Below, piece by piece: positions 11,028 to 19,475 of a stretch of 64,000 bases of DNA (positions are counted from its first letter, which is position 1; every line of letters begins with the position of its first letter). The notes under the pieces were generated by a model, which made no database searches, was not told where the DNA came from, and was given only the letters and a program-made list of their open reading frames with translations. The translations under genes and the position numbers were made by a program. Origin of the DNA: Alphaproteobacteria bacterium (GTDB lineage Bacteria; Pseudomonadota; Alphaproteobacteria; JANSWW01); contig JANSWW010000006.1 of assembly GCA_024743275.1 (NCBI GenBank), forward strand, positions 124,001 through 188,000, in the 5' to 3' direction.

Positions 11028-11959
11028 GCCGTGCTCCTCGCGACGAGATCCCGGTAGAGCCCCTGGATCCGGGCGGTCACGGGACCCGGCAGGGCTCCCT
11101 CCCCGACCCGCCGGCCGTCGATCGACAGGACAGGCGTCTGGGCGCCGAAGGTCCCGGTCAGAAAGGCCTCCTCCGCGCCATAGGTCTCGACCAGGGAGAA
11201 GTTCCGCTCGAAGACGGGAATGCCGGCAGAGCGGCAGACGTCTATGGTCTTCTGCCGGGTGATCCCGTTCATGCAGTAATCGCCGGTCGAGGTCCAAACC
11301 TCGCCCTTGCGGACGATGAAGAAGTTGCAGGAGTTGGTCGTGTTGACGAAACCGTGGGGGTCGAGCATCAGCCCCTCGTCCGCTCCGGCCTTCTCCGCCT
11401 GCACCGCCGCCAGCACGCAGTTGAGCTTGGAATGGGAATTGAGCTTCGGGTCCTGGCTCATCGGCAGCCCACGCACCTGGGGCACCGTCGCCAGCGTGAT
11501 GCCCCGGTTCCGCACCGCCGCAACCGGCTTCGAATGCTCCAGGATGATGACGACCGTCGGACCGGATTGGGAGAGATGGGGATGCTGGAACGGCTTCGTT
11601 TTTCGCCCCCGCGTCACCATCAGCCGCGCATGGGCGTTCTCGGTCATGCCGTTGGCGACGCGGGTGTCCTCAAGCGCGCCCTTCACCGCCGCCCGGTCGA
11701 GGCCGATGTCGAGATCGATCGCCTTCGCGGCCTCGAACAGGCGATCGAGATGATCGTCGAGAAAGGCCCATTTGCCGTTATAGAGCCGCATGCCCTCCCA
11801 GACGCCGTCGCCCAACAGGAAGCCCGAATCGTAGACGGAGACCACGGCCTCCGCCTTCGGCACAATGCGCCCGTCGACATAGATCAGAATAGCCTCGTTA
11901 CGGGCGTCGATCTCGGCATCATGGGCGGAGGCTTTGGTATCGATGGAACTGTCGGGCAA
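11024..11959 (-). CDS. Class IV PLP aminotransferase (BCAT/D-amino acid transaminase-like)
   Basis: A 311-residue cytoplasmic fold-type IV PLP enzyme. The N-terminal domain has IYVDGRIVPKAEAVVSVYDSGFLLGDGVWEG split by the usual hinge, and the C-terminal domain has EGLMLDPHGFVNTTNSCNFFIV and NGITRQKTIDVC, all family landmarks. The Schiff-base lysine should be one of the two in DPKLNSHSKLN. I chose a TTG start at 11959, since CAGGAGAG lies 7 bases before it; the only earlier start, TTG 12010, lacks a ribosome site, and the first residues are not conserved. It transfers amino groups between an amino acid and a 2-oxo acid; D or branched-chain preference cannot be read. Coupled by GTGA to the next gene. 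Confidence 0.85.
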   Translation of the reverse strand: MPDSSIDTKASAHDAEIDARNEAILIYVDGRIVPKAEAVVSVYDSGFLLGDGVWEGMRLYNGKWAFLDDHLDRLFEAAKAIDLDIGLDRAAVKGALEDTRVANGMTENAHARLMVTRGRKTKPFQHPHLSQSGPTVVIILEHSKPVAAVRNRGITLATVPQVRGLPMSQDPKLNSHSKLNCVLAAVQAEKAGADEGLMLDPHGFVNTTNSCNFFIVRKGEVWTSTGDYCMNGITRQKTIDVCRSAGIPVFERNFSLVETYGAEEAFLTGTFGAQTPVLSIDGRRVGEGALPGPVTARIQGLYRDLVARSTA

Positions 11960-12046
11960 GGGCGGACTCTCCTGGATAGGGACGGGACGGTTCCTGAATC
12001 CGTCCCCCAAGGCAGAGCCCGCGTCAATCCCGAAGAACCCTGGCGC

Positions 12047-12472
12047 TCAGTTGGGTTCGGGTGTCAGTCCCGCCGCCTTGACGCCGGCAAGGGCGCAGGC
12101 CTCGTCATTGTCGGGTGTCTCGCCGGTGATGCCGAGCGCCCCGATGATGTCATCGCCGTCCTTGATCAGCACCCCGCCCGGGGACGGCACCAGCGCCCCG
12201 TCGGCGAGCCCGTTCATGGCCTGGACGAAATAGGGCTGGCGTTCGGCCCGCTCGAAGATCGCGCGGGTGCCAATGCCCATCATCACCGCGCCATGGGCCT
12301 TGCCATGGGAGATCTTCGGACGCATCGGGCTGGACCCGTCCTCGCGGACCGTCAGAATGATATGCCCGCCGGCGTCGACCACGGTGTAGGTCAGCGGCTT
12401 GAGCTCCAGTCTCCGCGCCTCTTCACGGGCGGCCGAGACGATGATTTGGGCCTGGTCCAGGGTCAGGGTCAT
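12047..12472 (-). CDS. HbpS/GlcG-like protein (heme-degrading family domain)
   Basis: A 141-residue single-domain protein of the GlcG/HbpS family (DUF336). The pattern AARxEAxxLxLxPLTYTVVDAGGHIILTVREDGSSP and the GALGITGETPDNDE end strand are typical. Members bind heme or small cofactors in octamers, or accompany catabolic operons (glycolate, propanediol) without a settled role. No signal peptide. Its ATG overlaps the CoA-transferase stop by 4 bp, so it is translationally coupled. The following aminotransferase gene starts 87 bp later. Confidence 0.82.
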   Translation of the reverse strand: MTLTLDQAQIIVSAAREEARRLELKPLTYTVVDAGGHIILTVREDGSSPMRPKISHGKAHGAVMMGIGTRAIFERAERQPYFVQAMNGLADGALVPSPGGVLIKDGDDIIGALGITGETPDNDEACALAGVKAAGLTPEPN

Positions 12473-13680
12473 GCTGCGCTCTCCTCTGTGAAAATGGCGG
12501 CGCCGTCGGCGCGAATGGTCTCGATCTCGGCGGGGCTGTAGCCGATTTCCGCCAGGATTTCAGCCGTGTGCTGCCCCAGCAACGGCGCCGGACAGGTAAT
12601 CGCGCCAGGCGTCCCGGAGAATTTGATCGGCAGGCCCAACGCCTGGACCGGTCCGGCCTTGGGATGGTCGAGATCGACCACCATCTCGCGGGCCTTCGTC
12701 TGGACGTCATCATGCATGTCGGTGATCGACGAGACGGGACCGGCCGGGAGCCCGCCCTTCTCGAACAGATCGAGCCATTCCGCCGTCGTCTTCGTCCGGA
12801 AGATCCCGGTCAGCGCCTCGACCAGGGAGTCGCGGTTGTCCATCCGGTCCCGGTTGGAGGCGAAGCGCGGATCGGCGGCGAGAGCCGGCCGATCGAGGAT
12901 CGACAGCAGGATCTCCCAGTTCTTCTGATTGGCGGCCCCGACATTGACCCAGCCGTCGGCGGTCTCGAACGCCTGATAGGGCGCGTTCAGCGGATGGGCC
13001 GAGCCCATGGCCTCCGGCGCCTCGCCGGTGGCGAAGGCGATGGCCGACTGCCAATAGGTATGCGTGATCGCCGCCTCGTAGAGCGACGTGTCGACCCGCT
13101 GGCCCTCGCCCGTCTTCAGGCGGTTGGCATAGGCGGCGGCGGCCCCGAGCGCGCCCAGGATCCCGGCCGTTATGTCCGAGACCGGCGCACCCACCTTTGT
13201 CGGCGGTCGGCCCGGCCCCTCGCCGGTGATCGACATCAGCCCGGACATGCCCTGGGCGATCAGATCGAACCCGCCCCGGTCGGCATAGGGACCGCTCCGC
13301 CCGAAGCCCGAGATCTCGACGAAGATCAGACCGGGGTTTTCCTTTTTCAGGGTCTCGTAGCCGAGGCCCAGCTTCTCCATGGTACCGCGGCGATAGTTCT
13401 CGATGACGACGTCGGCGTCCTTAAGAAGACGATGCAGCGCCTCCTTGCCGGAGTCGGCCTTGAGATCGAGGGCGATGCCCCGCTTGTTGCGGTTCATCAT
13501 CATAAAGGCGGCGCTTTCGCCGTTGATGTCCGGCGGCAGGAAGCGCCGGGTATCGTCCCCGGTCGGCTTTTCCACCTTGATGACATCCGCCCCCATATCC
13601 GCGAGCATCAGCCCACAGACCGGTCCGGCCATGATGTGCGCAAGTTCGATGACCCGGCAGCCCGTCAAGGGTCCGCTCAT
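12469..13680 (-). CDS. Class III (CaiB/BaiF family) CoA transferase
   Basis: A 403-residue cytoplasmic family III CoA transferase, which moves CoA between carboxylic acids through an aspartyl-CoA thioester. The N-terminus MSGPLTGCRVIELAHIMAGP, the NRNKRGIALDLK segment and D169 in GAPVSDITAG all match; formyl-CoA transferase also uses Asp169. The ATG at 13680 follows the crotonase stop codon by one base (TAGGATG). A GTG 9 bases upstream is possible but less likely. The pairing with a crotonase recalls carnitine caiB-caiD, yet no betaine-type transporter is present, so the acid it activates is unknown. Confidence 0.93.
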   Translation of the reverse strand: MSGPLTGCRVIELAHIMAGPVCGLMLADMGADVIKVEKPTGDDTRRFLPPDINGESAAFMMMNRNKRGIALDLKADSGKEALHRLLKDADVVIENYRRGTMEKLGLGYETLKKENPGLIFVEISGFGRSGPYADRGGFDLIAQGMSGLMSITGEGPGRPPTKVGAPVSDITAGILGALGAAAAYANRLKTGEGQRVDTSLYEAAITHTYWQSAIAFATGEAPEAMGSAHPLNAPYQAFETADGWVNVGAANQKNWEILLSILDRPALAADPRFASNRDRMDNRDSLVEALTGIFRTKTTAEWLDLFEKGGLPAGPVSSITDMHDDVQTKAREMVVDLDHPKAGPVQALGLPIKFSGTPGAITCPAPLLGQHTAEILAEIGYSPAEIETIRADGAAIFTEESAA

Positions 13681-13681
13681 C

Positions 13682-14461
13682 CTATTCACCTTTCCATTCA
13701 GGCTTCCGTTTGCCGAAGAAGGCCTCGATGCCTTCCTTGAAATCGGCGCTCATGTAACAGGAAACGACCAGATCGCTCCCCTCCGCCCCCTCGCCTTCCA
13801 GGCGCAGGCGGCGCAACCCTTCCTTACACGCCCGCATGGACAGCGGGGCATGGCCGCACAGCCTCTCGGCCAATTCCTCCGCCCGGGCCCGGACGGCGTC
13901 AGCGTCCTCCAACACCTCGGAGATCAGACCGGCGGCCTGGGCCTCCTCCGCGCCCATCAAGCGAGCGGTGAGCAGAACCTCCCGCAGGCGACCCGCCCCG
14001 ATCAGGCTGGCGATCCGGTTGAGACTGGCGATCGACAGGCAATTGCCGAGCGTGCGGACGATGGGAAAACCATAGCGCAGCCGCTTATCGCAGATCCGAA
14101 GATCGCAGGCGGCGGCGATCCCGGCCCCGCCGCCGGTGCAGGCGCCGGTGATCGCGGCGATGATCGGCACCGGGCACTTCTCCACATCGGAGAGCACGCT
14201 GTCGATGGTCGCCTCATAGTCGAGCGCCTGCTGCGGCGTGTTGAACTCCCGGAACTGGGAGATATCGGTGCCGGCGGCGAACGCGTCGTCGCCGGCTCCC
14301 TTGACGATCAGCACCTTGACCGGCCCTTTCGGATCGATCTCCCGGCAGATCCTCGCCAGTTTCTCGTACATGGCGAAGGTCAGGGCGTTGCGGGCCCGGG
14401 GCCGGTTGAGGGTGACGTGGCCGATGGGGCCACGCACCTCGTAGAGAAGCTCCTCGGTCAT
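13682..14461 (-). CDS. Enoyl-CoA hydratase/isomerase (crotonase) family protein
   Basis: A 259-residue crotonase-fold protein. The first oxyanion-hole strand is DAFAAGTDISQF and the second is TGACTGGGAGIAAACDLRI, both canonical. Where hydratases carry a catalytic glutamate after the second loop (FGxPE), this protein reads YGFPIV, so the usual glutamate appears to be missing. That argues against a simple enoyl-CoA hydratase and for another crotonase activity on the same acyl-CoA as the neighbouring class III CoA transferase. It starts 11 bp after the TRAP large permease gene and ends one base before the CoA transferase ATG. Confidence 0.88.
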   Translation of the reverse strand: MTEELLYEVRGPIGHVTLNRPRARNALTFAMYEKLARICREIDPKGPVKVLIVKGAGDDAFAAGTDISQFREFNTPQQALDYEATIDSVLSDVEKCPVPIIAAITGACTGGGAGIAAACDLRICDKRLRYGFPIVRTLGNCLSIASLNRIASLIGAGRLREVLLTARLMGAEEAQAAGLISEVLEDADAVRARAEELAERLCGHAPLSMRACKEGLRRLRLEGEGAEGSDLVVSCYMSADFKEGIEAFFGKRKPEWKGE

Positions 14462-14472
14462 TCATGTTCCCC

Positions 14473-15753
14473 TTAGCGGTAGAAGTATTCGACGAGGAAC
14501 AGCGGCACCGACGGCACATAGGTGCAGAGCAGCAGGACGGCCAGGAGGACGGCGATGAAGTAGATGTTGACCTTCGACACCTCCCAGATATTCGCCCTCG
14601 CCACCGCACAGGATGTGATCAGCACGCTGGCCACCGGCGGGGTCTGCTGACCGATCGCCAGGTTGAGCGTCACCACCAGGCCGAAGTGCACCGGGTCGAT
14701 GTTCGCCGCCTGGATCAGCGGGATCACGATCGGCACCACCAGGATGATGGCGGCCGCCGAGTGCAGGAAGAACCCGATGATCAGGAAGAAGAAGTTGAGG
14801 ATCAGCAGGATCATCCACTTGTTCGTGGTGATCTCCAGGATCTCCTGGGCCAGGGCCTGGGGAAGCTGGGCACGGGTCAGGAAGCCGCCCATCACCACCG
14901 ACGCGGCGACCAGCAGCATGACGACCGCAGTCTGCATCCCGCCGTCCAGCATGGCCCGCTTCATGTGACGGAAGTCCATCTGACGGTACCAGAAACCGAC
15001 GACCAGGGCGGCGACCACGGCCAGGCCGGCGGCTTCGGTCGCGGTCACGAACCCGCCGAAGATGCCGCCCAGGATGATCACCGGCAGGGAGAAGGCCGGC
15101 AGGGCGTCGAGGAAGGTGCGGCCCAGCTTCTTGACCTGGAAGGCCTCTTCGACCGGCAGGTTGTAGCGGCGGGCGAAGCCGTAGGCGACGCCCATCAGGC
15201 CGATGGCGCCCAGCAGGCCGGGGACGAAGCCCGCGACAAAGAGCTGTTCGACCGAGGTGTTGGCGGACGTGGCGTAGAGGATCATCGGAATTGACGGCGG
15301 AATGATAATCGCCAGCGACGCCGAGGAAGAGGTAACGGCCGCCGAGAACGGGGCGCCATAGCCGCGCTTCTTCATTTGCGGGATCATGACGGAACCCAAG
15401 GCCGCCACATCGGCCACGGCGGAACCCGAGATCTCGGCGAAGAACAGCGAGACGCCGATATTCACCATGGCCAGCCCGCCGCGAACGAAGCCGATGAGGG
15501 CGGTCACGAAATTGATCAGGCGGTCGGTGATGCCGGCGGCGTTCATGATCGCCCCGGCGAGCACGAACATCGGAATGGCGATCAGCGCGAATTTGGTCGA
15601 GCCGTCATACATGTCGAGGGCGATACTCACCAGGCTGTCCATGCCTTCATAGGAGAGGAGCCCGATGATCGCGGACACGGCCAACGCCACGGCGATCGGC
15701 ACGTTGAGGCAGATCATGGCCACCAGGGCCAGGAAGATAATGAGAATTAACAT
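14473..15753 (-). CDS. TRAP transporter large permease (DctM)
   Basis: A 426-residue inner-membrane protein with about 12 hydrophobic segments, the ion-coupled transport subunit of a TRAP system. It begins MLILIIFLALVAMICLNVPIAVAL and includes IPMFVLAGAIMNAAGIT and SASLAIIIPPSIPMILY, both hallmark DctM segments. It lies 3 bp after the DctQ stop codon, so the two are cotranscribed. Length is normal. With DctQ and DctP it imports a carboxylate-like solute. Confidence 0.95.
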   Translation of the reverse strand: MLILIIFLALVAMICLNVPIAVALAVSAIIGLLSYEGMDSLVSIALDMYDGSTKFALIAIPMFVLAGAIMNAAGITDRLINFVTALIGFVRGGLAMVNIGVSLFFAEISGSAVADVAALGSVMIPQMKKRGYGAPFSAAVTSSSASLAIIIPPSIPMILYATSANTSVEQLFVAGFVPGLLGAIGLMGVAYGFARRYNLPVEEAFQVKKLGRTFLDALPAFSLPVIILGGIFGGFVTATEAAGLAVVAALVVGFWYRQMDFRHMKRAMLDGGMQTAVVMLLVAASVVMGGFLTRAQLPQALAQEILEITTNKWMILLILNFFFLIIGFFLHSAAAIILVVPIVIPLIQAANIDPVHFGLVVTLNLAIGQQTPPVASVLITSCAVARANIWEVSKVNIYFIAVLLAVLLLCTYVPSVPLFLVEYFYR

Positions 15754-15756
15754 GGC

Positions 15757-16296
15757 TCAGCGCGCCCCTGCATTCTTGAGTTCTTTTTCGACTTCTTCCT
15801 CGATCTCGGCATGCTCGAGCGAGATGCCGGCGGCACAGTTCCGCCAATAGTCGGGGAGGCTCAAAAGCTGGCAAATGACAAACAAGCCGGCGCCGATCGG
15901 AATAACCGACTGGGTGAGCTGGATCGGGACCCAGGTGAGCGACACCAGGGTTTCGCCCTCGAGCACCTGCAGAACCAGCCAGCCGGTGTAGGCGAGGACC
16001 ACGAAGAAGCCGATCACAATGACCTCGGCGAGGGCCACGGCCATCATGCGATAGGGCATCGGAATGAGCAGAAGCACGGTGTCGAGGCCGATATGCCGGC
16101 GCTTCAAGGCCGCCAGGGCCGCTCCGTAATAGGACACCCAGGACAACAAGATCGCGGCGACCTCGTCATACCAGGAGAGCGAATCCCCGAAAATTCGGAA
16201 CAGGACGGCGACGATCACGACGATGGTCAGCACGATCATCAAGCCGATCACGACCCATTCGAGGAGTTTTTCCAGAGATTTTGACGCGGCAGTCAT
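15757..16296 (-). CDS. TRAP transporter small permease (DctQ)
   Basis: A 179-residue protein with four hydrophobic segments at about 12-35, 50-66, 84-108 and 125-150, the usual topology of DctQ. The motif SWYDEVAAILLSWVSYYGAALA is characteristic, with the tryptophan/aspartate pair in segment 2. The ATG at 16296 follows an AAGGTG ribosome site; a GTG two codons upstream is less likely. It is separated from dctP by 123 bp that contain a strong hairpin. The C-terminus is a charged cytoplasmic tail (EEEVEKELKN). Confidence 0.92.
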   Translation of the reverse strand: MTAASKSLEKLLEWVVIGLMIVLTIVVIVAVLFRIFGDSLSWYDEVAAILLSWVSYYGAALAALKRRHIGLDTVLLLIPMPYRMMAVALAEVIVIGFFVVLAYTGWLVLQVLEGETLVSLTWVPIQLTQSVIPIGAGLFVICQLLSLPDYWRNCAAGISLEHAEIEEEVEKELKNAGAR

Positions 16297-16378
16297 GCCC
16301 ACACCTTTCTCAAAAGGAGAGTAAATCCGCTCAAATCCTGAGCAGAACCCGACCCATCTGGCTGAAGCGAAAAGACGA

Positions 16379-16409
16379 CGGGGCCCGGAGAGAAACGCTC
16401 CGGACCCCG
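16379..16409 (-). terminator. Intercistronic hairpin between dctP and dctQ
   Basis: CGGGGCCCGGAG pairs with CTCCGGACCCCG around AGAAACG, 11 of 12 positions matched. On the transcribed minus strand it is followed by TCGTCTTTTCGC. It sits directly after the binding-protein stop codon, as in many transport operons where a stem protects or partly terminates the message so the binding protein is made in excess. Confidence 0.65.
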
Positions 16410-16419
16410 CCGAAGGGCC

Positions 16420-17400
16420 TTAGGACCCGGCAGCGAGCCGCTGCACGGTGTCGATCAGGTCCTGACCGCCGTCGACGGACGAGGCGAACTCGTCGTAGAT
16501 CGGCTTGGAGGCGGCGATGAAGGCGTCGTTGTCGGCGTTGTTCACTTCGACACCGGCGGACTTGATCACGTCGAGAAGCTCCTTCTCGAGCTTCGCGGCA
16601 TGCTCATAGACGAAGTCCTGGGTGCTGCCGCCACACTCTTCGAGGCCCGCCTGAACGTCGGCCGGAAGTTTCGCGAAGTGCTTTTCAGACACCAGAACAT
16701 AGGCCGGCGTGTAGACGTGGCCGGTGATGGACAGGTACTTCTGCACTTCCTGGAACTTCGCGGACGCGATCTGGGCGTAGGGGTTTTCCTGACCGTCGAT
16801 CACACCGGTCTGCAGGGCGGTGAACACTTCGGAGAAGGCCATCGGGGTCGGGTTCGCGCCGTAAAGCTTGAACATCTTGACCCGCCAGGCGCCCTTCGGC
16901 GTCCGCAGCTTCACACCGGCAAGATCCTCCGGAGTGTTGATCGGCCGCGTGTTGTTGGTGATGTGGCGGAAGCCATTCTCGAACAGACCGATGATCCGGT
17001 AGCCCTTGGCGTTGGCCGCTTTCTGGAAGGTCGGCATCAATTCGGCCTGGACCCGGCGCATATGAGCCCGATCCTTGATGATGTAGGGCATTTCAAAAAC
17101 GCCGAACTCATCGGAAACCGACGACATCACCGACGACGGCAGCGAGAAGGTGATCTGGCCAAGCTTCAGCTTCTGCATCAGCTCCTTGTCCTTGCCGAGC
17201 TGGGACGAGCCGAAGGTCTGGACCTCCGCCTTGCCCGCGAGCTTGTCATTGGCACAGGACGCGAAGGCGTTGACGCTGGCCTCGAAAAGGGAGCCGGGAG
17301 CGCCGACATGCCCGAATTTGAGGGACAGCGGCTCGGCTTGTGCCGGAACGGCAAGCGCGACAGCGGCGGCCGCGCCGAGGAAAAGAGACTTGAACTTCAT
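16420..17400 (-). CDS. TRAP transporter substrate-binding protein (DctP)
   Basis: A 326-residue periplasmic binding protein. MKFKSLFLGAAAAVALAVPAQA is a Sec signal peptide cleaved near residue 22. The mature protein shows the DctP pattern: KFGHVGAPGS at the N-terminus, LAGVKLRTPKGAWRVKMF with the conserved arginine that binds the solute carboxylate, and ALQTGVIDGQENP. It captures the solute for DctQM. Carboxylate recognition is typical; the exact solute cannot be read. It starts 49 bp after the aminotransferase gene. Confidence 0.94.
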   Translation of the reverse strand: MKFKSLFLGAAAAVALAVPAQAEPLSLKFGHVGAPGSLFEASVNAFASCANDKLAGKAEVQTFGSSQLGKDKELMQKLKLGQITFSLPSSVMSSVSDEFGVFEMPYIIKDRAHMRRVQAELMPTFQKAANAKGYRIIGLFENGFRHITNNTRPINTPEDLAGVKLRTPKGAWRVKMFKLYGANPTPMAFSEVFTALQTGVIDGQENPYAQIASAKFQEVQKYLSITGHVYTPAYVLVSEKHFAKLPADVQAGLEECGGSTQDFVYEHAAKLEKELLDVIKSAGVEVNNADNDAFIAASKPIYDEFASSVDGGQDLIDTVQRLAAGS

Positions 17401-17449
17401 TTGAGTGTTTCTCCCTAGGTTTTTTGATGTCGAACCATTGTTGTTGTTG

Positions 17450-18628
17450 TTAGGCGGCCTCTGGCAGCGTCTCGTCGAGATACGCCATCGCAGCTTGCGC
17501 GCCGCCGGGTTGGAACGGGACTCCGGCTTTCTTCAGGCCCATCTCCACACCGGAGAGGGTGGCCATCAGCATAAGATCGTTGAAATCGCCGAGATGGCCG
17601 ATCCGGAAGACCTTGTCGGCCACCTTGGACAGACCATTGCCGAGCGACAAATCATAGTGTTTGAGCGTGGTCGCCCGGAACGCGTCGGCGCTGTACCCCT
17701 CCGGCATCATCACGGCGGTCAGCACGCCGCTCTCGTGCCCCTGACGGTTGCACAGGACTTCTAGACCCCAGGCGCGCACGGCCGTGCGGGTCGCCGCCCC
17801 ATGGCGCGCGTGCCGCTTGAACACATTCTCCAGACCTTCCTCATGCAGCATGTCGACCGCCTCGTTCAGTCCGTAGAGAAGATTGGTCGCCGGCGTGTAC
17901 GGGAAATATCCCGTGGCGTTCGGACCCAACATGTCCTCCCAGCTCCAATAGGAGCGCGGCATGGTCGACTTCGCGGCGGCGGCCAGCGCCTTTTCGCTGA
18001 CCGCGTTGAAGGACAGCCCCGGCGGCAGCATCAGACCTTTCTGGGACCCGGTGACGGTGACGTCCACCCCCCATTCGTCGTGCCGGTAGTCGATGGACGC
18101 CAGGCCGGAGATCGTGTCGACCATCAGCAGAGCCGGATGGCCGGCGGCGTCGATCGCCTTGCGGATCGCCCCGATGGGCGAGACGGAGCCGGTGGAGGTC
18201 TCGTTGTGAACGACGCAGACGGCCTTGATCTCGTGGGTCGTGTCGGCCTTCAGGCGCTCCTCGATGGCGTCCGGGTCGGCCCCGCCGCGCCAGTCGCCTT
18301 CGATGAACTCCGCCTCGATGCCGAGCTTGTTGGCCATCTTGTTCCACAGGGTGGCGAAATGGCCGGTCTCGTACATCAGCGCCTTGTCGCCCGGCGACAG
18401 CGCGTTGGCGAGAGCCGCCTCCCAGGCGCCGGTGCCCGACGCCGGATAGATCACCACATGGCTCTCGGTCCGGAAGATCGTCTTCATCCCCTCCAAAGCC
18501 TTTTTGCCGACATCGGCGAATTTCGGGCCCCGGTGATCCATCACCTGTCCGGAAATCGCACGGAGGATTCGATCCGGAACGGCGCTCGGCCCCGGGATCT
18601 GAAGGAAATGTCTACCCGCCTGACGCAT
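17450..18628 (-). CDS. Class V PLP aminotransferase (serine/alanine-glyoxylate type)
   Basis: A 392-residue fold-type I, class V aminotransferase. The N-terminal IPGPSAVPDRILRA, the YPASGTGAWEAALAN cofactor loop, HNETSTGSVSPIGAIRKAID, the aspartate in LLMVDTISGLAS and Schiff-base lysine K197 in VTGSQKGLMLPPG all match serine-glyoxylate and aspartate-glyoxylate aminotransferases. Glyoxylate or pyruvate is the likely amino acceptor. As the first gene of the TRAP run and directly divergent from the GntR gene, it is probably the first enzyme acting on an imported amino compound or its product. Specificity within the family cannot be told by eye. Confidence 0.9.
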   Translation of the reverse strand: MRQAGRHFLQIPGPSAVPDRILRAISGQVMDHRGPKFADVGKKALEGMKTIFRTESHVVIYPASGTGAWEAALANALSPGDKALMYETGHFATLWNKMANKLGIEAEFIEGDWRGGADPDAIEERLKADTTHEIKAVCVVHNETSTGSVSPIGAIRKAIDAAGHPALLMVDTISGLASIDYRHDEWGVDVTVTGSQKGLMLPPGLSFNAVSEKALAAAAKSTMPRSYWSWEDMLGPNATGYFPYTPATNLLYGLNEAVDMLHEEGLENVFKRHARHGAATRTAVRAWGLEVLCNRQGHESGVLTAVMMPEGYSADAFRATTLKHYDLSLGNGLSKVADKVFRIGHLGDFNDLMLMATLSGVEMGLKKAGVPFQPGGAQAAMAYLDETLPEAA

Positions 18629-18722
18629 GATCTTGAGCCTTTTTCATCCCTTTTAAGAAAGCCGGCTGGGCCGACCGATTGTTGCGCGTTGATGTCGCGC
18701 GTCGTTTTGATATTATGAATAT

Positions 18723-18737
18723 TGAATTATGAATTCA
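18723..18737. promoter_or_regulatory. Putative GntR/FCD operator
   Basis: Perfect inverted repeat TGAATT-ATG-AATTCA in the 170-bp spacer shared by the aminotransferase gene and the divergent GntR gene. The stretch 18705-18737 is strikingly AT-rich against a GC-rich background and includes a further TATGAATATTGAA half-site. Position and symmetry fit an autoregulatory, operon-controlling operator of the 18799 regulator. Confidence 0.5.
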
Positions 18738-18798
18738 GATCGGGTCAAGTGGCTTTCGAAAAAGAAAAGGCCCCAAGAGGCCCGCAAGGGAGGACAAG

Positions 18799-19473
18799 AT
18801 GAGCGTGACGCAGCCCACGGAGACGATTGCCCGCCGGTCCCTGCACGACGAACTGGTCGACCGGGTGCGTGAGTTGATCGTGGACGGATCGCTCTCCGCG
18901 GGCTCCAAAGTGCCGGAGCGGGAATTGTGCGAGCGGTTCGGCGTTTCCCGGACCCCGATGCGGGAAGCGCTCAAGGTCCTTGCCGCCGAAGGGCTGGTCC
19001 TGCTGGAGCCCAATCGGGGCGCCTGGGTCACCCGGGTCACCATCGAGGAACTGGAAGAGGTCTTCCCGGTCATGGGCGCGCTCGAAGCGCTCTCCGGCGA
19101 GCTCGCCTGCGAAAGGATCAGCGAGGCCGGCATCGCCGCCATCGAAGACACACATCGGCGCATGGTCACGCATTTCCAGGCGGGCCAACTCGCGGAGTAT
19201 TTCCGGGCGAACCAGGAAATCCATGAGGCGATTCTGACGGCCGCCGACAACGCTACCCTGTCGGCACAGTATAAGTCGCTCGCCTCCCGGGTCCGGCGCG
19301 CCCGCTACATCGCCAACATGTCCCGGGAAAGATGGACGAAGGCGGTGGCCGAGCACGAACAGATCCTCGCCGCCCTGAGGACGCGGGACGGCCAGGCGCT
19401 CGCCCGGGTGCTCAAGCAGCATCTCGCCAACAAATTCGACACGGTCCGGGAGTGGCTCCAGTCCCAGCGGTGA
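18799..19473 (+). CDS. GntR-family (FCD subclass) transcriptional regulator
   Basis: A 224-residue DNA-binding regulator. Residues about 12-78 are a winged helix-turn-helix (PERELCERFGVSRTPMREALKVLAAEGLVLLEPNRGAWV). Residues about 85-215 are an all-helical FCD ligand domain with the metal-binding or ligand histidines in NQEIHEAIL and AEHEQIL plus a final H in KQHLANKF. GGGAGGA precedes the ATG. It faces the TRAP/aminotransferase run and is the obvious candidate to control it in response to the imported acid or its CoA/keto derivative. Confidence 0.92.
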   Translation: MSVTQPTETIARRSLHDELVDRVRELIVDGSLSAGSKVPERELCERFGVSRTPMREALKVLAAEGLVLLEPNRGAWVTRVTIEELEEVFPVMGALEALSGELACERISEAGIAAIEDTHRRMVTHFQAGQLAEYFRANQEIHEAILTAADNATLSAQYKSLASRVRRARYIANMSRERWTKAVAEHEQILAALRTRDGQALARVLKQHLANKFDTVREWLQSQR

Positions 19474-19475
19474 GC

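Noticed and set aside
12469..14461. Carnitine degradation (caiB-caiD).
   Set aside because: Only two of the genes resemble the cai set; the CaiT transporter, CaiA and CaiC are missing and the crotonase lacks the usual glutamate.
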